Below are positions 16,307-25,176 of a stretch of DNA of 64,000 nucleotides, in pieces. Below the pieces are notes generated by a model. The model was not told the DNA's origin. It did no database searches and was given only the letters and a program-made list of their open reading frames with translations. Position numbers and translations under genes: made by a program. Positions within the stretch are counted from its first letter, which is position 1. Every line of letters begins with the position of its first letter. Origin of the DNA: Bradyrhizobium sp. CCGE-LA001 (GTDB lineage Bacteria; Pseudomonadota; Alphaproteobacteria; Rhizobiales; Xanthobacteraceae); contig NZ_CP013949.1 in NCBI RefSeq assembly GCF_000296215.2, forward strand, positions 3,899,501-3,963,500. Direction: 5' to 3'.

Positions 16307-16987
16307 TTAAAGGCTTCTTGCCGCTTCCAGCACCTCTTCGGCGTGTCCGTCGACCCGCACATTGCGCCAGATCCTGGCCACCTTGCCATCGCTTCCAACC
16401 AGCACCGTAGTGCGAAGAATGCCAAGGAAGCTCTTGCCGTACATGGACTTTTCGCCCCAGGCGCCATAGGCCTCCAGCATCGCATGGGTCTCATCCGAGA
16501 CGAGGGGAATGCCGAGCTTGTGCTTGTCGCGGAACTTCTCCTGGGCCTTTAACGGATCAGCGGAGATGCCGAGCACTTTGGTGCCGGCGGCAGCGAAGGC
16601 GTCTGCCAGGCGGGTGAAGTCGATGGCTTCCCTGGTGCAGCCGGGTGTGTCGGCGCGGGGATAGAAGAACAGGACCAGCTTCTGTCCGGCAAGGTCCGCC
16701 AGCGTGACTACGCTGCCGCCGTCGCGGGGCAGGCGGAAGGCGGGCGCCCTCTGGCCCTCCGTCAGGGTAGGCTTTGCCGCCGCAGGCGATTTGGAAGGAT
16801 TTAACTGTTTCGATGCGGCCTTATGTGATCCTGCTTTTGCTATCGTCGCGGTTGATTTGCTTGCCGGCGTCCGCTGTGTTTTCGCGGACCGTGTTTGAGT
16901 CGCTGCCCGGGTTTTCCCGGCCTTCTTCTTAGCCGTCGGACTGCCGGAGGGCGTTTTGGACGATTTCTTTCGGGATTTCTTGGACAT
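16307..16987 (-). CDS. bcp: Peroxiredoxin, Bcp/PrxQ type, with Lys-rich N-terminal tail
   Basis: The 226-residue thiol peroxidase reduces hydroperoxides. The domain starts near residue 75 (LTEGQRAPAFRLPRDGG). The peroxidatic cysteine sits in FYPRADTPGCTREAIDFTRL; the usual resolving cysteine five residues later is Ile here, so a one-Cys-like or alternative resolving mechanism is expected. The first ~70 residues (MSKKSRKKSSKTPSGSPTAK ...) are Lys/Ser/Ala-rich and of low complexity, like histone H1 tails. The ATG at 16987 is chosen for its AAGGAAGG ribosome binding site and because upstream residues are not conserved-looking. The frame stays open far upstream only through antisense high-GC bias. 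Confidence 0.87.
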   Translation of the reverse strand: MSKKSRKKSSKTPSGSPTAKKKAGKTRAATQTRSAKTQRTPASKSTATIAKAGSHKAASKQLNPSKSPAAAKPTLTEGQRAPAFRLPRDGGSVVTLADLAGQKLVLFFYPRADTPGCTREAIDFTRLADAFAAAGTKVLGISADPLKAQEKFRDKHKLGIPLVSDETHAMLEAYGAWGEKSMYGKSFLGILRTTVLVGSDGKVARIWRNVRVDGHAEEVLEAARSL

Positions 16988-17155
16988 ACGCCTTCCTTTC
17001 GTCGCTTTCGGCAGGTCAACCAAAGCGGTATTGCAGCTCTCGTCCGGTGTGACGGACTCGCGCCCTCGGCTGGGCAAGTCTGACGACGCCGGAGTATGGT
17101 TACAAGGAATTCCACGCACCACCCAACTGCTCGTTGAACGCGCTCCCGGGGCGAA

Positions 17156-20100
17156 ATGACGAACAGCAGGAATATTCGAGGTATGGCGGCAGTGCCGGCG
17201 CAGGGGGCTTCGCTCCCCGTCGTCGGCTGCGGTCCCGGCGGCGCTCAATCCCACGATGGGCGCCTGTATCGAGAGGCAATGGCAAGGAATAAGTCGCCCC
17301 AGGATTACACGCGGGACTTCGATCGGCGCGGCGGTCAACCAGAGCCGCAGGAATGGGACAACGCCGATTGGGATCCGGATCAGGAGGAGGCGGCGGGCTA
17401 TCGCGCGCGCCGGCTGCTGTCGCGTTCCAATTCGGGCTTCCATCGCTTCGGTGACGGGTTTCGGGCGCTGCACCGCTGGCTGGCCGCAGATCGCTGGTTG
17501 AAGCGCTTCACCATGGTGGTCGGGGCCGTGGTCGTCATCTTCGTCGGTTGTTTTGCTGCACTGTGGTGGCGGCTCGGCGCCGGTCCGATCAATCTCGATA
17601 TCGCAACGCCGTGGCTCGCTGCCGCGATCGAGGAGAACATCGGCCACGGCAATACCGTGGAGATCGGCGGCACCCAGATCGAGCGGGCGGGGCGGATCCG
17701 TATCGCGGTCCGTATCCGCGACATCATCGTCCGCGACCGCGATCACGCCGTCGTCGCCAGCGCGCCGAAGGCCGAGGTGAAGCTGTCGGGCGCGGCTCTC
17801 CTGATGGGGCACCTGCGCGCCGAAAGCCTCAACCTCGTCGACGCCGAGCTTGCGATCCGCATCGCACCCGACGGCACCGTCACGGTCTCGGCGGGCGACA
17901 CGGCGAAGCCGCTGGCAACGGGCGTGGCCTCCAAGAAAGAGGCGGGCCTGCCGCCGACATTCCCGCGCGCCGGCGTTCCGCCGCCGCCCTTCGCCACGCA
18001 GCAGCCCACGAGCCCGGACGCGTCGCAGGCGGCGCCTCAGGCGACCGCGCAGAGCGGCATTCTTCAGGGCCTCGACTGGCTCGACAGCCTGAGCATGACC
18101 GGCCTCGACGGCCAGAACCTCAACGAGATTGGCCTGAAGAACGGCAATCTGATCGTCGACGATCAGCAGCGCGGCAGCAAATGGTCGTTCGAGAACATCA
18201 CGCTCAGCCTGCGCCGGCCGAGCCGCGGCGGCGTCGCGCTCAGCCTCGGCGAGGAGGGCGCGCGTCCCTGGATGCTGCGCGCCACGATCGGGCCGGCCGA
18301 GAACGGCGTGCGCTCGGTCGACATCAAGGCCGACAAGGTCTCGACCTCCAACATCCTGCTGGCGTTGCGGGTCAAGGATCTCACCTATACCGCCGACCTG
18401 CCGCTGACCGGCGAGCTCAAGGGCGAGCTCGGCCGTGACGGCGTGCCGACCTTCTTCCGCGGCAAGATAGCGGTCGGTGCGGGCAACATCATCGATACCG
18501 ACACGCCCGACTATCCAATGGCGATCGACCAGGCCGAGATCAACGTCGAGTGGGACGCCAACCGGCGCGTGCTGGTCGCACCCTTCAAGATCATCTCCGG
18601 CGCGAACCGGCTGACGCTGCTGGCCCATCTCGAACCCCCGAACGGCAACATCAACGATTGGCAGCTCGGCTTCAGCGGCGGCTCGATCTTGCTCGGCGGC
18701 ATCGACAACGAGCCGCCGCTCGTCTTCAACCGCATTGCGATCGGCTTCCGCTTCGACACCGACCACAAGCGCCTGCTGCTGACGCAGGCCGATATCAGCA
18801 ACGGCGAGATCGGCGTCGCCGGCACCGGGGCCATCGACTATTCGGGCGAGCCTCGGCTGACGCTGGGTTTTGCCGGTACGCCGATGTCGGCGTCGGCACT
18901 GAAGCGGATGTGGCCGACGCTCGTCGTTCCCGAGCTGCGCGAATGGGTGATCGAGCGGATCGAGCGCGGCACGCTCCAGCGCATCGAGATCGGCGTCAAC
19001 TCGCCGACGAAGAACCTGCCGCGCAAGGGGCCGCCGATCCCTGACGACGGCCTGTCGGTTAACATCGTGGCGAGCGGCGTCGCGGTCCGCCCCGTGGACG
19101 GCATGCCTGTGGTGCATGATGCCGATTTGAAGGCGCGCGTGACCGGCCGCACCGCGACCGTGAACATCGCGCAAGGCATTGCCGATACGCCCGCCGGCCG
19201 CAAGATCACGATCTCCGACTTCACCTTCGAGGTGCCGGACATGGCGCCGAAGCCGTCGCCGTCGCGCACGCGCTTTCGCGTCGAGGGACCGGTGCCCGCG
19301 GCCGCCGAAATGCTCGCCAATGATCGGCTGAGCGATTTGTCGTCGACCGTCGTCGACCCCAACACCAGCAAGGGGACGTTCTCGGCGAACATCCAGCTCG
19401 CCATGCCGGTCAAGGGCGAGCTGACAAAGGCCGACACCACCTATTCCGTCAACGCCGACCTCAACGGTTTCTCCGCCGACAAGCTGGTGATGAACCAGAA
19501 GCTGGAGGCCAACAACCTCAAGATCGCCGCGAGCAACCAGGGCTATCAGGTCAAGGGCGACGTCAAGATCAACGGGCAGGCGGCCTCGCTCGACTATCGC
19601 AAGCCGGCCGAGGGCGATGCCGACGTCAGATTGCAGGCGACGCTGGACGACGCCAGCCGCGCGCGCCTGGGATTCGATCTCAGCCCCGCCGTCAGCGGAT
19701 CGTTGCCGATCAAGCTGTCGGGCAAGATCGCGAGCGGCCCGGACCAGACGACGAAGCTCGGCGTCGAGGCCGACCTGACCTCGGTCAGGCTCGACAACAT
19801 CCTGCCCGGATGGGTCAAGCTGCCGGGCCGGTCGGGCAAGGCCACCTTCAAGGTCGTGCCGACGGCGCAATCAACGCGTTTCGAGGACATCGTCATCGAG
19901 GGCGGCGGCGCCTCGATCAAGGGCTCGCTGGAAATCGATGCGAACGGCGACCTGATGAATGCGAGTTTCCCGGTCTATTCACCGTCTGACGGCGACAAGA
20001 CGTCGCTGAAGGTCGAGCGCGGCCAGGACGGTATGCTCAAAGGCACGATGCGCGGCGACGTGTTCGACGGCCGCGGCTTCCTGAAGTCGGCGATCTCAGG

Positions 20101-20992
20101 AAACTCCAAGGATGACAAGAACAAGATGAAGAACGTCGATTTCGACATCGACGTGAAGCTCGGCACCGTCATGGGCGCCAATGGCGAGGCGATGCGTAGC
20201 CTCGATGCCAAGATGTCGAAGCGCAACGGCGCGATCAAAGCCTTGACGCTGAGCGGAAAGATCGGCCGCGACACGCCAATTGCGGCCGATCTGCGCGGCG
20301 GCCGCGCGCAGGGCAATCGCGAAGTGATCTATCTCCAGACCAATGATGCCGGCGCGCTGCTGCGTTTCACCGACACCTACACCAAGGCGGTCGGCGGCCA
20401 GATGGTGGTGGCGATGGAGCCGCCGACCTCCGAACCGAACACGGCGCGTGAGGGCCTCATCAACGTGCGCGACTTCACGGTCAAGGGTGAGGCGCAGCTC
20501 GATCGCGTCGCGGCCGGCGCGCCCAACGGCACCGGCAACGGCGTCTCCTTCAGCGCGCTACGGGCCGAGTTCACCCGGCAGAACGGCGCGCTCACGATCC
20601 GCGACGGCGTGGTCAAGGGCCCCATGATCGGCGCCACCATCGAGGGCTCGATCGACTATCCCGGCAACCAGGTCTGCATGAGCGGCACCTTCGTGCCGAT
20701 GTATGGCGTCAACAACATCTTCGGCCAGATCCCGTTGTTCGGCATCTTCCTCGGCGGCGGCAACAATGAGGGATTGATCGGCGTGACCTACGAGGTGGTC
20801 GGCACGCCGGCTGCGCCCGTGATGCGCGTCAATCCGATCTCGGCGATGGCGCCGGGCCTGTTCCGCAAGATCTTCGAATTCAACACCGGCAAGCAGAATT
20901 CGCCCTGGGAGGAATTCCCCTCGCAGTCGAACGACGGCTCGACTGGATCGACGCGCCAGCTGTCGAGCGGCTGTACGCTCGCACGGCGATAG
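17156..20992 (+). CDS. Large AsmA-like protein (DUF3971 / YhdP type)
   Basis: The 1278-residue protein is of the YhdP/AsmA-like type, thought to bridge inner and outer membranes for phospholipid traffic. A cytoplasmic basic N-terminus is followed by one membrane segment (FTMVVGAVVVIFVGCFAALW, about residues 119-138). A very long beta-rich periplasmic part includes GPINLDIATPWLAAAIEE and repeated DxxAxxxG strands; the C-terminus shows GSIDYPGNQVCMSGTFVPMY and NNIFGQIPLFGIFLGGG, typical of AsmA C-terminal regions. The start is unsure: ATG 17156, or ATG 17279 (MARNKSPQDY), from which point the sequence looks more native; GAGAGG lies only two bases before the latter. Start of the gene faces the peroxiredoxin gene. 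Confidence 0.85.
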   Translation: MTNSRNIRGMAAVPAQGASLPVVGCGPGGAQSHDGRLYREAMARNKSPQDYTRDFDRRGGQPEPQEWDNADWDPDQEEAAGYRARRLLSRSNSGFHRFGDGFRALHRWLAADRWLKRFTMVVGAVVVIFVGCFAALWWRLGAGPINLDIATPWLAAAIEENIGHGNTVEIGGTQIERAGRIRIAVRIRDIIVRDRDHAVVASAPKAEVKLSGAALLMGHLRAESLNLVDAELAIRIAPDGTVTVSAGDTAKPLATGVASKKEAGLPPTFPRAGVPPPPFATQQPTSPDASQAAPQATAQSGILQGLDWLDSLSMTGLDGQNLNEIGLKNGNLIVDDQQRGSKWSFENITLSLRRPSRGGVALSLGEEGARPWMLRATIGPAENGVRSVDIKADKVSTSNILLALRVKDLTYTADLPLTGELKGELGRDGVPTFFRGKIAVGAGNIIDTDTPDYPMAIDQAEINVEWDANRRVLVAPFKIISGANRLTLLAHLEPPNGNINDWQLGFSGGSILLGGIDNEPPLVFNRIAIGFRFDTDHKRLLLTQADISNGEIGVAGTGAIDYSGEPRLTLGFAGTPMSASALKRMWPTLVVPELREWVIERIERGTLQRIEIGVNSPTKNLPRKGPPIPDDGLSVNIVASGVAVRPVDGMPVVHDADLKARVTGRTATVNIAQGIADTPAGRKITISDFTFEVPDMAPKPSPSRTRFRVEGPVPAAAEMLANDRLSDLSSTVVDPNTSKGTFSANIQLAMPVKGELTKADTTYSVNADLNGFSADKLVMNQKLEANNLKIAASNQGYQVKGDVKINGQAASLDYRKPAEGDADVRLQATLDDASRARLGFDLSPAVSGSLPIKLSGKIASGPDQTTKLGVEADLTSVRLDNILPGWVKLPGRSGKATFKVVPTAQSTRFEDIVIEGGGASIKGSLEIDANGDLMNASFPVYSPSDGDKTSLKVERGQDGMLKGTMRGDVFDGRGFLKSAISGNSKDDKNKMKNVDFDIDVKLGTVMGANGEAMRSLDAKMSKRNGAIKALTLSGKIGRDTPIAADLRGGRAQGNREVIYLQTNDAGALLRFTDTYTKAVGGQMVVAMEPPTSEPNTAREGLINVRDFTVKGEAQLDRVAAGAPNGTGNGVSFSALRAEFTRQNGALTIRDGVVKGPMIGATIEGSIDYPGNQVCMSGTFVPMYGVNNIFGQIPLFGIFLGGGNNEGLIGVTYEVVGTPAAPVMRVNPISAMAPGLFRKIFEFNTGKQNSPWEEFPSQSNDGSTGSTRQLSSGCTLARR

Positions 20993-21011
20993 AGGCGGAT
21001 ATCAACCAGGC

Positions 21012-21100
21012 CGTCATGCCCGGGCTTGTCCCGGGCATCCACGTTCTTCGTGCCGCGTGGCCAACGCGTGGATGGCCGGGACAAGCCCGGCCATGACGAC
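21012..21100. repeat. Dispersed Bradyrhizobium-type palindromic repeat
   Basis: GTCATGCCCGGGCTTGTCCC, then GGGCATCCACG, mirrored by CGTGGATGGCCGGGACAAGC and CCGGCCATGACG, forms a long imperfect hairpin between the AsmA-like and chemoreceptor stops. It may act as a bidirectional terminator. The family is familiar from Bradyrhizobium genomes (memory). Confidence 0.8.
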
Positions 21101-21125
21101 CTCTTCAGATGAGATAGCGAGTGCC

Positions 21126-22820
21126 TTACGCCGCGCGGACGCCTGCGAGGAACGTGCCGACCTCGCCGGAGAGCTGCTCGGCCTGCTTGGAGAGGCTGGA
21201 AGCCGCCGCGAGCACCATGCCGGCGGCATTGCCGGTCTCGTTCGCGGCGGTGCCGACAGCGCCGATATTGGTCGTGACCTCCTTGGTCGCCTCCGCGGTC
21301 TGCGACACGCTGCGGGCGATCTCGGCGGTGGCGGCGCCTTGCTCCTCGATGGCGGCGCCGATCGAGGTGGCGATGCGGCTGACCTCCTCGATGGTGGCGG
21401 TGATGCCGCCGATCGCGTCCACGGCCTCCTTGGTCGCGCCCTGGATCTGCGCGATCTTGTCGCCGATCTCGCGGGTGGCTTCCGCAGTCTGGCTCGCCAG
21501 CGACTTCACCTCGGAGGCGACGACGGCAAAGCCGCGACCGGCTTCGCCCGCGCGTGCGGCCTCGATGGTGGCGTTGAGCGCGAGCAGATTGGTCTGCGCC
21601 GCGATGCTGGAGATCAACTCGGCGACATGCTCGATCTGCTGGGCGCCGTCGGACAGCGCGCGCACGATCGTGTCGGTGCGGCGGGCACTGTCCACCGCGC
21701 GTCCCGTGACTTCGGCGGATTGCGCAACCTGACGGCTGATCTCGGTGATGGAGGAGGAGAGTTCTTCGGCGGCGGCCGCCACAGTCTGGACGCGCTGGCT
21801 GGCCTCGGTGGCGGCCGAGCCGACCACGGCAGCGCGGCGGTTGGTGCCCTCGGCGGTGGACGACATCGACTTGGCGGTGCTCTCGAGTTCGCCGGAGCCG
21901 GACGCCATCTGGCCGACGAGCTGGCCGACGGAGGCGTCGAAGCGGTCCGCAAGCGCGATCAGGGCGTCGCGCTTCTCCTGCTCGGTGCGCGTCTTGGCGG
22001 CGACCTGTTCGGCTTCCAGCGCGCGCGCCGTCTGTGCGGTTCGCCGGAGCACTTCCAGCGTCTCGGCCATGCGGCCGATCTCGTCGCCGCGGCCGGTCTC
22101 CTCGACCGGCTTGTCGATGGCGCCCTCGGCAATCGCCTGCATGCGGCTCTTCTGGCGGTCGAGCGCACCGAGCACGTCGCGGGCGATCAGCCAGGACAGC
22201 GCCGCCATCAGCAGCATCAGGCCGAAGCCGATCGCAGCCAGCTCCAACGTCAGCGCGCGCACGTCGGCATCGATGTCGTCGACATAGAGGCCGTAGCTGA
22301 TCGTCACGTTCCATGGCGCGAATTTGCGCGCATACACGGTCTTGCGGACCGGCTCGGTCTGACCAGGGCGGGGATAGAGATAGGAGGTCACGCCGCCCTG
22401 CGGAGTCTCAGCGCCGGCCTTGATGATGGCGTCGGCGATCAGCACGCCGTTGGAATCCTTGGCGCCGGTGATCTTGCCTTCGAGCTGCTGATTGGCGCCG
22501 TTCACGACCAGGGAGCTGTCCTGATTGTAGACCACCGGATAGCCCTGGCTCCCGTTGAAGCTCATGCGGCGGCCGCGCTGGTGGAACAGGCTCTTGGCCT
22601 CGGCTTGCGTGAGCTTGCCGGCGGTCACCTCGTCCTGGAGCGATTGAGCGTAGTTATAGAGCAGCTCCACCGCGGTCCGCATCTGCTGGACGCGATCCTC
22701 CATCATGCGGCTCTTGCTGAGCACGGCCGATACGCCGATGATGGCCGTGACCGTGAGCGCGGCGAGACAGACCATGCTGGCGAGCTTGGTGCGGATCTTG
22801 AAATGACTCAGCAGCTTCAT
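21126..22820 (-). CDS. Methyl-accepting chemotaxis protein with a single Cache-like sensor
   Basis: The 564-residue chemoreceptor starts MKLLSHFKIRTKLASMV at 22820, where AAGGGG precedes it; an upstream in-frame ATG at 22883 lacks this. Membrane helix 1 covers about residues 14-34. A periplasmic sCache_2-like domain follows with LFHQRGRRMSFNGSQGYPVV and PWNVTISYGLYVDDID. Helix 2 lies around 195-215, then HAMP and a signalling domain with the conserved hairpin tip EAARAGEAGRGFAVVASEVK. The ligand is unknown; such Cache domains often bind small carboxylates. No che genes are nearby, so it signals to a pathway encoded elsewhere. Confidence 0.92.
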   Translation of the reverse strand: MKLLSHFKIRTKLASMVCLAALTVTAIIGVSAVLSKSRMMEDRVQQMRTAVELLYNYAQSLQDEVTAGKLTQAEAKSLFHQRGRRMSFNGSQGYPVVYNQDSSLVVNGANQQLEGKITGAKDSNGVLIADAIIKAGAETPQGGVTSYLYPRPGQTEPVRKTVYARKFAPWNVTISYGLYVDDIDADVRALTLELAAIGFGLMLLMAALSWLIARDVLGALDRQKSRMQAIAEGAIDKPVEETGRGDEIGRMAETLEVLRRTAQTARALEAEQVAAKTRTEQEKRDALIALADRFDASVGQLVGQMASGSGELESTAKSMSSTAEGTNRRAAVVGSAATEASQRVQTVAAAAEELSSSITEISRQVAQSAEVTGRAVDSARRTDTIVRALSDGAQQIEHVAELISSIAAQTNLLALNATIEAARAGEAGRGFAVVASEVKSLASQTAEATREIGDKIAQIQGATKEAVDAIGGITATIEEVSRIATSIGAAIEEQGAATAEIARSVSQTAEATKEVTTNIGAVGTAANETGNAAGMVLAAASSLSKQAEQLSGEVGTFLAGVRAA

Positions 22821-23047
22821 CGCAGCCCCTTGCGAAATGGTTGTTATTACTCGCGTCGGTAGCATGAAGTTCTTACCATTCATGAACGGACGTGTGCGGC
22901 CCGCTGCCGAGCGCGCAGCGTTCGCAGCCGCATGCGCAAATGTGCAGGCAGAGCGCGCCTTGCGCGCATATGGCGGGCCAGGTCGCGGAGAGGAATGATG
23001 CTGGATATTGGTGGGAGCCGAGCCGGGGCGGCGATGAACCGATCGGG

Positions 23048-23140
23048 ATGGCGATGAACCGATTCGCTCACCGCATCATCATGTCCGTGCTGCTCGTGGC
23101 TGCCCTCGTCCTGATCTGGAACGTGCTGGGCTCGCGGTAG
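23048..23140 (+). CDS. Possible tiny membrane protein
   Basis: Thirty codons read MAMNRFAHRIIMSVLLVAAL and VLIWNVLGSR: a basic start, a single clean membrane helix and a basic end. Starts at 23048 or 23054 are possible, after GATCGGGA. Such a compact helix is suggestive, but with no support beyond composition. Confidence 0.38.
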   Translation: MAMNRFAHRIIMSVLLVAALVLIWNVLGSR

Positions 23141-23195
23141 ACGACACCGGCGAAGCCGCCGGTGCCATCTTTTATTTGCGCGTCACATTCGCGCG

Positions 23196-23639
23196 TCAGC
23201 GCCGCGCGAATGCGCCGCCGGTCGATTCGCGTTCATTGCCCATCGCCGCGTCGACGCTGATCGGGCCGGCGCCGGCCGCCGACAGATAGAGGCAGGCGAA
23301 GCAGAACAGGATGGCCGAGGTGCCGCCGTTGAGCAGCGGCAGGAACACCGGAGATTCGCCCCTGAACATGTGGCCGAGGAAGTAGGCGAACGCCATCTCA
23401 CCGGACAGGATGAAGGCTGCAAGCCGCGAGAACAGGCCGATCATCAACAGCCCGCCGAGCACCAGTTCAAGCGTGCCGGCCGCGCCGTACAGCGACATCA
23501 GTTCGACTTTTGCGAACATCGGAACGGCCGGAAACTTGAACAGCTTGGCGACGCCATACTGGAACAGCAACAGGCCGGTGATGAAGCGAAACAGGCTCAA
23601 GAGAACCGGTTGAAAGCGAGTGAGATAAGGAAAGTTCAT
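23196..23639 (-). CDS. DoxX-family membrane protein
   Basis: A 147-residue protein with four membrane helices starts MNFPYLTRFQPVLLSLFRF at 23639, after GGAGGG. The family pattern is seen in RFITGLLLFQYGVAKLFKF, GTLELVLGGLLMIGLFSR, GEMAFAYFLGHMFRGESP and the last helix ILFCFACLYLSAAG. DoxX-like proteins are linked to redox or thiol stress in some bacteria, but a firm role is not known. It stands between a possible tiny membrane protein and a permease gene, all separately transcribed by their spacing. Confidence 0.88.
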   Translation of the reverse strand: MNFPYLTRFQPVLLSLFRFITGLLLFQYGVAKLFKFPAVPMFAKVELMSLYGAAGTLELVLGGLLMIGLFSRLAAFILSGEMAFAYFLGHMFRGESPVFLPLLNGGTSAILFCFACLYLSAAGAGPISVDAAMGNERESTGGAFARR

Positions 23640-23859
23640 TGGTTTGTGCCCTCCATCCAATGAGCGACTTGGATCGCATTCAGTTCTGTCCCGCAAGCCA
23701 TCCGGGATCAACTGCGTTCTGACATTTTCGTCATGTAGGACAAAACACCGCACGCCCCCGGTTTCAGCCGGTTGCGAAGCGGGTTTCGTGCATCCCTCAT
23801 GCAGTGCCCATCCGTAATTTCCCGGTGATCCGTATGCGCTCAAGTTACTTCTGGGAAAC

Positions 23860-25119
23860 CTATTCACGCAATGCGGGGACGACCAGGAATGGAATCATTC
23901 CGAGGATCACGCTCGCAAGTGCGAAGAGGAGCAGGAGGTCGTAGCCGTGGGTGAAGTCGTGGATGAGGCCGCCGCTCCATGAGCCGAAGGCCGATCCCAA
24001 CCCGCTGCCGATCGAGATGGTGCCGAAGATGGTGCCGACGCGCTTCCCTCGAAAGATCTTCATCGCGGTGGCGGTGATCAGCGGACCGCGCGAGCCCATC
24101 ATGCTGCCGAAGCAAACGACGAAACCGGTGAGCAGGATGATGTTCGGATAATACTGCAAGAGCCAGAGCAGGACGATGCCGAGGATCGAGATCGCGTAGC
24201 TCAGCAGTACCGAGGGCCGGCGCCCGATCAGCCCGTCGAGCGCGGAGACCCCAAGCATACCGAACACGAGAACGACGCCGGAGAAGCCCCAGGCGGTAGC
24301 GGCCTGGAGCGGGGCAAAGCCGGCGTCGATCAGGTAGGCCACGATCTGCGCGGCGATCGCGTACATGCCGACGGCTGTGAAGAAGAAGGTCGAGAACAGC
24401 GCCCAGAAGGCGTGGTGGCGCATCGCGCTGACAAGCGTCCAGCCGTTGTCGATGAAATCCGGATCGCTTTTCTTGGCGACGTGCGGTGAGCCGGCTGCGA
24501 ACAGGCGCCAGGGCAGGAGCAGCAGCGGCACGAGCAAGCCGAGCGCGGCAAGGCCGAACAGCTGATACGTCTCGCGCCAGCCGAGATGATCGATCAGCAG
24601 CTGCGAGGCCGGAAGCAGCGCCAGCACGCCGCCGCCCATCGCGGAATAGACCACCGCCATTGCGGTCGGCAGCCGCGGCCCGAACCAGCGGCCGAGCAGG
24701 ATCGAGTTCGGCACGTTGCCGATGAAGGCGACGCCGATGCCGACGCACAATCCGATCGAGAGCTGGAATTGCCAGAGTGCCTGCGCCTGGCTTGCGATCA
24801 GGAAGGCCGAGCCGAGAAGGAATAGCCCCAGCGCGTAGACGATGCGCGGACCGGAATGATCGAACAGGCGACCGACCAGCGGTGCGGTCAGGCCGCTGAT
24901 GAGCCAGGTGAGGGAATAGATCGAGACGACGTCGGCGCGATCCCAGCCGAAATTTTCGGAGATCGGCTTGAGGAAGACGGTGAAGCTCTCACTGAGGCCG
25001 CGGCCAAGAACAGCAAGCGTGAAGCACAGGCAGAGGATCACGAGCGCGGTGCGCACCGCATCGTGCCTGGCGCGTCCGACCTGTTCCTTGGTCGTTTCCC
25101 TGGGCGTGTTCTGATCCAT
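23860..25119 (-). CDS. MFS transporter, oxalate/formate-antiporter-like
   Basis: A 419-residue permease with 12 predicted membrane helices and a basic N-terminus (MDQNTPRETTKEQVGRARH). Loop 2-3 contains the MFS signature as GRLFDHSGPR; SESFTVFLKPISENFGWDRA in helix 1/2 is typical of the monocarboxylate/oxalate-formate subgroup. The substrate is unknown. It lies 57 bases downstream of tyrS on the same strand with a hairpin between them, so separate transcription is likely. Confidence 0.87.
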   Translation of the reverse strand: MDQNTPRETTKEQVGRARHDAVRTALVILCLCFTLAVLGRGLSESFTVFLKPISENFGWDRADVVSIYSLTWLISGLTAPLVGRLFDHSGPRIVYALGLFLLGSAFLIASQAQALWQFQLSIGLCVGIGVAFIGNVPNSILLGRWFGPRLPTAMAVVYSAMGGGVLALLPASQLLIDHLGWRETYQLFGLAALGLLVPLLLLPWRLFAAGSPHVAKKSDPDFIDNGWTLVSAMRHHAFWALFSTFFFTAVGMYAIAAQIVAYLIDAGFAPLQAATAWGFSGVVLVFGMLGVSALDGLIGRRPSVLLSYAISILGIVLLWLLQYYPNIILLTGFVVCFGSMMGSRGPLITATAMKIFRGKRVGTIFGTISIGSGLGSAFGSWSGGLIHDFTHGYDLLLLFALASVILGMIPFLVVPALRE

Positions 25120-25124
25120 TGCCC

Positions 25125-25154
25125 GTCAGGGAGCGCGCATCGGCGCGCCCTGAC
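25125..25154 (-). terminator. Hairpin between tyrS and the MFS gene
   Basis: GTCAGGG-A-GCGCGC pairs with GCGCG-CCCTGAC around a short loop. There is no T run, so it may be a weak or Rho-assisted terminator for tyrS. Confidence 0.5.
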
Positions 25155-25176
25155 AAGCAGCGAAAAGCTCATACGC

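Noticed and set aside
16988..19870. Very long open frame on the minus strand opposite the AsmA-like gene, continuous with the peroxiredoxin frame
   Set aside because: It is antisense to a well-supported gene, is rich in Arg/Gly/Asp/His as expected for a mirrored high-GC reading, and has no domain. The peroxiredoxin has its own start with a ribosome binding site.
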